Assembly: GCA_965242605.1 (NCBI GenBank)
Contig: CBDESS010000001.1
Span: 868,001 to 932,000, forward strand
Source: JAAXHF01 sp965242605
Lineage (GTDB): Bacteria > Desulfobacterota > Binatia > Bin18
Direction: 5' to 3'
DNA: 64,000 bases
The notes beneath the pieces were generated by a model. It had not been told where the DNA came from, did no database searches, and worked only from the letters and a program-made list of their open reading frames with translations. A program made the position numbers and the translations under genes. Of this stretch, positions 58,760 to 64,000 are shown in pieces. Positions within the stretch are counted from its first letter, which is position 1, and the number at the start of each line of letters is the position of its first letter.

Positions 58760-61700
58760 ATGCAAAACTACATCCCGCTTGACCGGAAATTTGTCAAAGT
58801 CGATGCTCGTTCCCAAGATGGAGAGCACGATGACTTCCTGCTCGGGTTTGAATACTCATCTGAATTCGGGAACTCCTGGTCAGACATACTGAAAAACCCC
58901 TGTACTATCATTCTGGCTGAAGCGGGTTCTGGAAAAACTACGGAGTTCCACGCACAGACAGAACAGCTTCGCAGAGAGGGCAAGCCAGCCTTCTTCTGCC
59001 GTCTTGAAATACTGGCTGAGGAGTCTCTTGAAGATGCTCTGGGGATTGGCAGACGTCAGGAGTTCCAAGCATGGAAAGACAGCAATGCGCACGGGTATTT
59101 CTTTCTTGACTCGGTAGACGAAGCCCGCCTTACCAGTCTAAGGGCTTTTGAGATGGCCATCATTCATTTCGTCAAAGCGGTTGAGCTATGCAGGAAGCGA
59201 TTGACGGTCGTCATTTCAACTCGTCCTCATGAGTGGCTGGCTCAATCTGACCCGGCCATGCTCGAAAGGCGGTTGGCCTTTTCCGAGGAAAATTCGCCAG
59301 TCGAGGTAGTACAGATGAAGCCCTTGAATCCGGGACAAGTGAAAATTTTCGCCGGGGCTAAAGGTGTGGACGATACTGACGGCTTTATACAGGCCATCAA
59401 TCTCGAAGACGCGAACGCTTTTGCGACACGGCCGGGAGACCTGCCTGGGCTCATTGACATCTGGAAGAGTAACAATCGTATCGGGCCCTATTCCAAAGTC
59501 GTCTCCAGAGATATTACCCTCAAGTTGTCTGAGGAAAATCCCAATCATTCGTCCGCCTCTCCCATTTCGCCAGCCCGGGCAAGGGCTGGCGCGGAGGTTC
59601 TGGCCGCCGCCGCTAGCTTGACAAAACGCAGGGCTATTCTGCTTCCCGACCAGCCTGTTGATGACGCTCTTCGTAGAAAGTGTATAGACCCCCAGGAAGC
59701 CTTGCCAGACTGGAACCCTGACGAGATTCGATCACTCCTTGGCCGCGCCCTGTTTGACGAAGCCTTGTATGGTTCGGTTGGATTTCACCACCGGACCGAG
59801 CGTGAATATCTTACAGCGTGCTGGTTTAAGAAATTACTTCCGCAACAGAATCGCCGCAACATGGAAGGCGTATTTTTTGTCAAGCCCTACGGCGTCTTGC
59901 CCGAGGTAGTCGCGCCTTCCCTCAGGCCGATTGTTGGCTGGCTTGCCGGCTGGGACGCTGGAATCCGTAACCGCGCCGTCCGTATTGATCCGGGAATCCT
60001 GCTGGAACATGGAGACCCGTCAAGCCTTGATGTCGGGACTCGTGAAAGCCTGCTGAGGAATTTTGCCAAGCGATCCAAAGACCGCAACAACACTCCGCTG
60101 AACCTTCATGTTCGAGAAGTTCGCCGTCTGGCGGATAAACGCCTGGTCAAAGTCATGCACGAGCTTCTTGAAACATATCGTGGTCACGGCAATGTCAGAA
60201 ACCTCTTGCTGCGCGTTATCGGAGAAGGAGGTATTCCCGGTTGCGGGCAACTCGCCTCCACGTTTGCCACTGATACCAAGGTTGGTCCCTATACTCGAAG
60301 CGTTGCAGTGCAGGCAGTTGGACTGGCCGGCTCTCCTGACGATCAACACCGCTTGGCACGGCAAATCATCAGCCAGGCTTCCAGCCTGGAGCGGCGTATT
60401 ATCAGCGCGGCCATTAAATCGCTTTGGCCCAAGACACTCACCGATCAAGATGTTCTGCTGCTTCTTAAGCAAACATCTGAGCCGAATGAGCTTGTGTTTG
60501 ACAATCTTAAGTATGTCGTCTCGCAAATACCAGAGCAAATTTCGAATGTTGACCAGACACAGACCTTCCTCTCTGACACGCTCGAGATCGTCTCACAGCC
60601 GCCCTTTCACGATGATCGGTTGTGCCGCATTTCACAAAAATATGACTGGCTATTGTCCCTGCTCTGGGTCTTGGCTGAAAAGCTGCGCCGCTTGCACCCC
60701 GCCCCTGAGAACGTGCCCGAGTTTCTGGAGGCAATAAGTCTGTGCGATCGGTCCCGACACTATGTTCCCAAATACAGATACAGGAGAGCTATGGACGACG
60801 AAATAGCTCGACTCCTCTCCGACAATGCGAAAGTCCGCCGCAAGCTGGTCTGGCATGAATGCGCACAAGCCAGAAGACTGAAAGAGAAACCCGTTACCGA
60901 CTATCGGCCCGTTTTCCTATTGCCAGATGTGCTCCTGTATCCCGGGGAAGACGACTATTATCTTCGGGAACTTCGTGAACGACAGGACCCCGAGGATAAA
61001 CGTGTCGCGCTGTCTGGCTTGACGGCCATGTACGGTGCCTCCCAAAACCCAGACCTGCTTCAGCACATCAAGAATGCGGTAAGCGGCAACCCCGTCCTTG
61101 AAGACGAATTGGCCAGAAAACTCACTCCATCCCAAAAACAGCTTGAGATAAAGGAGCACCGCTCAAGAAGTGCCGCGCAGAGACGCCAGCAGGAAAGGAA
61201 AAAGGCCGAAGAGCGGCAAAACTGGATCAAAGGATTGAAAGCTGATCCGAATAAAGTCGGCGACTGGAACAATGCCTTCCGGCTCTTGCGGGAGATCGAA
61301 GGAAAAACCCGTGCGGCTGTACAGGACCGTTTAACAGCCTCTCGATGGGAGTGTCTCATCCCGGAATTTGGGGAGGAAGTCGCCAGGAAATTCCGTGATT
61401 TCTGCCAAGCCTTCTGGAGGCGTTACACTCCATCCATGCGGCCCGATAACTCGGAGAAGAGCCAGAGCATACCAGACGCCCTCACAGTCGGTCCCATCGG
61501 TCTCAGCGGATTAGCTATAGAGGCCGAAAACAGTGAGACCTGGGCTGATCAACTCACTGACGAGGAAGCGGAACTTGCAACACAATATGCACTGTGTGAA
61601 CTGAAGGATTTTCCCGAATGGTTTGGCTGTTTCTTACAAGCAAAGCCTGAGCCGGTAAAGAAAGTACTTCGTGAGGAGATTGAGTGGGAGCTCAGCACCT

Positions 61701-63052
61701 TTCTTCCCGACGATGTCTCTCCCTATGTTCTCGGACGACTGGATAACACCAACAACCTTCATCTGGCCGATCTCCTACGGGACGATATCGCCGCTATTCT
61801 GGCGACCAAGGCGGATGTCCCGGTCAAACCGCTGACGAAGGCCTTAGCTATCATCCTGAGAAACGCCACGCCTTTATCCCAAGCCTTCCAGAACAGCGTA
61901 GCCCGTCACGCCGAAACGGTTTCTGCTGAACAGCAAAAGGCGCTCTGGCTCTCGGCATTGCTCTGTCTGGACGCTGAACACGCTCTCGCCATCATGGACC
62001 CCTGGGTAAACACAGTTTCTGCTGAACAGCAAAAGGCGCTCTGGCTCTCGGCATTGCTCTGTCTGGACGCTGAACACGCTCTCACCATCATGGACTCCTG
62101 GATAAACAGTGGCACCGGACAGGACGGCGAACGACGGGTGTCTCTCATCATCAATGTCCTCTGGGGGGGAGACTGGGGATACGATGGATTCACCAGTCAG
62201 CATTCCAGCTACGGAAAGCCTGAGTTTCTTTTGCGCCTGTTGAAAATCGTCTATTCCCATGTTCGTCCAGAGGACGATATTCGGCATGATGCCCGTCGCC
62301 AGCTCCTTCGGCTTCTGTGTGATATTCCGGGGAAACCTGCTTATGATGCGCTGATTCGCTTATCGGAGTCTCAGCCCCCTGGAAATTCCAAAGATGTCTT
62401 GCTCAATCTGGCCGACAGCCACGCTGAAAACGATGCTGCACGCCAGCAGGAATGGACTGCCGCGCAAGTCGCCGAATTCGAGTGCGATGCGGAGAAGAAC
62501 CCCAAAACACAGCAGGACCTTTTTGACATTGCGGTATCCCGTCTCAACGCCATCAAGTTTGATCTCGAAGAAGGCGATGACAGTGAAGCCAGTCTGTGGC
62601 AAAAGGCGGACGATGAGACCGAATTGCGCCTCGTCATCGCAAATCGCTTGAAGCTCATCTCAGCCGGCAAGTACACAATCGCTTCTGAAGAGGAGCTGGC
62701 GGATCGGAGTCAGACTGACATCCGCCTCCATCATCCCAACATAGACGCGCCGATACCCATCGAAGTCAAAATTGCCGGGAAGTGGAGCGCAAACGAGTTG
62801 CGTGAGCGCATGGAGAATCAACTTGTCGGTCAATACATGCGTGAAGCCCAGTACGGCATATTCTTGCTAATCAATCAGGGTAACAAGCAGTTCTGGCAGC
62901 CCGAACCCAGCAGGAGACTGGCCTTTTCCGATCTCGTTCAATGGCTGCAAGATGAAAGCAGAACGCTTTTGAAAAAGCATGGCCATGTTCAAAATCTCGA
63001 AGTGGCAGGAATCGACCTGACGAAAAGGGCCGGAGGAGATTTAGTACGATAG
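58760..63052 (+). CDS. Giant NTPase with C-terminal PD-(D/E)xK-like domain
   Basis: About 1430 residues if the ATG at 58760 is used (GTG at 58730 or 58751 are options; no clear ribosome site). Walker A AEAGSGKTTEF (Lys about residue 59) and Walker B FFLDSVDEA (Asp about 117), then VVISTRP, suggest a STAND/NACHT-type NTPase. The long middle looks helical (HEAT-like) with a 32-residue tandem repeat. Near the C-terminus TDIRLHHPNI (Asp about 1320) and PIEVKI (Glu 1335, Lys 1337) form a nuclease-type D-ExK triad. The layout, sensor NTPase plus effector nuclease beside a restriction enzyme, suggests anti-phage defence. I recognise no named family. Confidence 0.85.
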   Translation: MQNYIPLDRKFVKVDARSQDGEHDDFLLGFEYSSEFGNSWSDILKNPCTIILAEAGSGKTTEFHAQTEQLRREGKPAFFCRLEILAEESLEDALGIGRRQEFQAWKDSNAHGYFFLDSVDEARLTSLRAFEMAIIHFVKAVELCRKRLTVVISTRPHEWLAQSDPAMLERRLAFSEENSPVEVVQMKPLNPGQVKIFAGAKGVDDTDGFIQAINLEDANAFATRPGDLPGLIDIWKSNNRIGPYSKVVSRDITLKLSEENPNHSSASPISPARARAGAEVLAAAASLTKRRAILLPDQPVDDALRRKCIDPQEALPDWNPDEIRSLLGRALFDEALYGSVGFHHRTEREYLTACWFKKLLPQQNRRNMEGVFFVKPYGVLPEVVAPSLRPIVGWLAGWDAGIRNRAVRIDPGILLEHGDPSSLDVGTRESLLRNFAKRSKDRNNTPLNLHVREVRRLADKRLVKVMHELLETYRGHGNVRNLLLRVIGEGGIPGCGQLASTFATDTKVGPYTRSVAVQAVGLAGSPDDQHRLARQIISQASSLERRIISAAIKSLWPKTLTDQDVLLLLKQTSEPNELVFDNLKYVVSQIPEQISNVDQTQTFLSDTLEIVSQPPFHDDRLCRISQKYDWLLSLLWVLAEKLRRLHPAPENVPEFLEAISLCDRSRHYVPKYRYRRAMDDEIARLLSDNAKVRRKLVWHECAQARRLKEKPVTDYRPVFLLPDVLLYPGEDDYYLRELRERQDPEDKRVALSGLTAMYGASQNPDLLQHIKNAVSGNPVLEDELARKLTPSQKQLEIKEHRSRSAAQRRQQERKKAEERQNWIKGLKADPNKVGDWNNAFRLLREIEGKTRAAVQDRLTASRWECLIPEFGEEVARKFRDFCQAFWRRYTPSMRPDNSEKSQSIPDALTVGPIGLSGLAIEAENSETWADQLTDEEAELATQYALCELKDFPEWFGCFLQAKPEPVKKVLREEIEWELSTFLPDDVSPYVLGRLDNTNNLHLADLLRDDIAAILATKADVPVKPLTKALAIILRNATPLSQAFQNSVARHAETVSAEQQKALWLSALLCLDAEHALAIMDPWVNTVSAEQQKALWLSALLCLDAEHALTIMDSWINSGTGQDGERRVSLIINVLWGGDWGYDGFTSQHSSYGKPEFLLRLLKIVYSHVRPEDDIRHDARRQLLRLLCDIPGKPAYDALIRLSESQPPGNSKDVLLNLADSHAENDAARQQEWTAAQVAEFECDAEKNPKTQQDLFDIAVSRLNAIKFDLEEGDDSEASLWQKADDETELRLVIANRLKLISAGKYTIASEEELADRSQTDIRLHHPNIDAPIPIEVKIAGKWSANELRERMENQLVGQYMREAQYGIFLLINQGNKQFWQPEPSRRLAFSDLVQWLQDESRTLLKKHGHVQNLEVAGIDLTKRAGGDLVR
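61916..62011 (+). repeat. 96-bp tandem repeat, unit 1
   Basis: Encodes 32 residues (SAEQQKALWLSALLCLDAEH core). It is followed immediately by a second unit differing at about four bases. Confidence 0.95.
62012..62107 (+). repeat. 96-bp tandem repeat, unit 2
   Basis: Second unit, in frame. Copy number could vary by recombination and would change the length of the helical sensor region. Confidence 0.95.
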
Positions 63053-63085
63053 AGTTTGGGGCCTATACCCATCAGGAGGACACAC

Positions 63086-63166
63086 ATGAGCAAGCATGAC
63101 AAACCCGTCTCGCCGCCCCGCCCAGAGACAAGACACCCCTCAACCCATACGACACATTATACGTAA
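63086..63166 (+). CDS. Very short reading frame with a good ribosome site
   Basis: ATG at 63086 behind AGGAGGACACAC opens a 26-codon frame (MSKHDKPVSPPRPET start) ending in TAA. It may be a truncated gene whose body was removed when the downstream repeat copy arrived, or a small peptide gene. Confidence 0.35.
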   Translation: MSKHDKPVSPPRPETRHPSTHTTHYT

Positions 63167-63235
63167 GGTCTACATCTACAACGGATATCAGCCGACGAAG
63201 AGCAAGCTGTCCCCCACAAAACCGCCTGCTCATCC

Positions 63236-63565
63236 GCCGGCCAGATTGTCCGCGAAGCCGTGCTGGAGCTGACCTGCACCGCCCACGACATGGCCCCGTT
63301 TGCGCGTGACCTCGGCCATGTCGATGCCGCCGGGCGGGTCAAGCCGCCGTTCGTGTGGGACGAAGCCCGCCGGCTGCACCTGCGAGCCAAGCTCGACGCC
63401 GTCTTCTTCCACCTCTACGGCCTCACCGACCGCGACGACGTCCGCTACATCTACGCCACCTTCCCCATCGTCGCCCGCCAGGAGCGGGCCACCTGGGGCA
63501 GCTACCGCTCGCTCGAGCTGTGCCTCGCCTGGCTCAACGCCCTGGCCGCCGGCCACCCCGACGCC
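63236..63565 (+). repeat. 330-bp direct repeat, right copy
   Basis: Right-hand copy of 58360-58689. The two copies could recombine and delete the NTPase gene. Confidence 0.93.
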
Positions 63566-63580
63566 GACCTGCACCTGTGA
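63236..63580 (+). pseudogene. 3' fragment of the type IIG enzyme gene
   Basis: About 110 codons matching the end of the type IIG enzyme (TAHDMAPFARDLGHVDAAGR, LTDRDDVRYIYATFPIV), with a different final tail (DADLHL). There is no start, SAM motif or nuclease. It is the right-hand copy of the 330-bp repeat. Confidence 0.85.
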
Positions 63581-63632
63581 GATTGACCCCCGCGCTCGGA
63601 GTGGGATATTCTTCAAACAGAGGAGAGACACC

Positions 63633-63905
63633 ATGCCCACCAAAGAAGTCCAGGACAACGCCGCTCATCTGGAAGAAATCGAGAAGAACTACCAGGCCTT
63701 CAAACGCCTCCTGCCGAGCTTGAGGAAATATGAGAATCAGCACGCCCTCATGCGCCATGAAAAGGTCATCGGCATCTACACCACCGCCCGGGATGCGGTC
63801 CTGACCGGCAGAACTTTCTACAAGGACGGGCTGTTCTCGGTCCAGACCATCACCGCCCAGCCGGTAGACCTGGGGTATTTCTCTCATGTCGTGCATCTCC
63901 GGTAA
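63633..63905 (+). CDS. Small conserved protein of unknown function
   Basis: 90 residues, ATG at 63633 behind AGAGGAGAGA. The pattern KYENQHALMRHEKVIGIYTT, GRTFYKDGLFSVQTIT and VDLGYFSHVVHL is one I recognise from small uncharacterised proteins in many proteobacteria, often next to membrane or restriction genes. The fold is probably alpha/beta. Function is not known. It lies 52 bases after the fragment of the restriction gene. Confidence 0.8.
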   Translation: MPTKEVQDNAAHLEEIEKNYQAFKRLLPSLRKYENQHALMRHEKVIGIYTTARDAVLTGRTFYKDGLFSVQTITAQPVDLGYFSHVVHLR

Positions 63906-63931
63906 CTATCAGCCGGAGGAGATAGTGACCT

Positions 63932-64000
63932 GTGCCTAAGTTGCTATCCCTCAACAGTCTCTACCTGATTCTGCTATTCATCGTCCCCGGCTTTATTGCA
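63932..64000 (+). CDS. Start of a membrane protein (DUF6338-like), cut by window end
   Basis: A GTG at 63932 with GGAGGAG about 11 bases upstream opens a hydrophobic N-terminus (SLNSLYLILLFIVPGFIA), open to the window edge. DUF6338 proteins begin this way and often follow the small protein upstream. Only 23 codons are visible. Confidence 0.5.
   Translation, partial: MPKLLSLNSLYLILLFIVPGFIA

Noticed and set aside
1..64000. CRISPR array
   Set aside because: No regularly spaced short repeats with unique spacers; direct repeats found are tandem or flanking duplications.
1..64000. Insertion sequence or transposase gene
   Set aside because: No transposase, integrase or terminal inverted repeats bounding one were found; the dispersed palindromes carry no gene.

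Overview
The window (about 60% GC) comes from a Gram-negative, probably aerobic, free-living bacterium of a deltaproteobacteria-like lineage. It carries an outer membrane (TonB-dependent receptor, BamD-like lipoprotein, OmpA lipoprotein, signal peptidase II). The order ispE, tRNA-Gln, prs, rplY, pth, rpsF, rpsR, rplI followed by infC, rpmI, rplT, ihfA, merR is typical of that part of the tree. The scattered CoA-transferase, amidohydrolase, P450 and MFS genes resemble Binatota- or Tectomicrobia-type uncultivated bacteria. The lineage is an inference from gene order and content, not a measured placement.

Layout. 1-4.8 kb: the 3' end of a GPP34-cytochrome P450 fusion, then a consensus promoter whose -35/-10 spacer is mostly a run of 16 G. 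It drives a secreted protein carrying a fresh 410-bp duplication. 4.9-8.4 kb: a solitary GroEL, a penicillin-binding carboxypeptidase and a MerR regulator. 8.4-15.1 kb: a minus-strand block of translation and housekeeping genes with two tRNAs; infC appears to start at AUA. 15.3-31.1 kb: accessory metabolism and transport (amidohydrolase, two MFS carriers, SMP-30 lactonase, an ATCase-like enzyme, TonB receptor, FAD oxidoreductase, CoA-transferase, barrel proteins), with several broken genes. 31.2-38.5 kb: bamD followed by a likely sulfur operon: E1-like protein, threonine synthase, ubiquitin-like sulfur carrier, a second degenerate E1-like protein, CysD and a CysN-CysC fusion. 38.5-49.5 kb: glucokinase, dTDP-rhamnose genes rfbB-A-D, a GldA-F-G-like ABC system with a DUF4340 partner, OmpA and glycine-zipper lipoproteins. 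49-53 kb: lspA and an eukaryote-type ileS. 53.5-64 kb: a defence-like island (Fic, type IIG restriction-modification enzyme, very large NTPase with a C-terminal nuclease motif, small accessory genes). A 330-bp direct repeat brackets the NTPase gene.

Three signals stand out. First, a modular palindromic repeat family occurs at least seven times between 12 and 38 kb. In four genes (pth, ispE, cysNC and an MFS gene) it lies in frame inside the coding sequence, much like the Rickettsia palindromic elements. Second, the two E1-like proteins of the sulfur operon have lost complementary parts: one keeps the nucleotide loop but lacks the arginine-finger arm, the other keeps the arm but has lost the loop. 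This suggests a bacterial heterodimeric E1. Third, the poly-G promoter looks like a slipped-strand phase switch.
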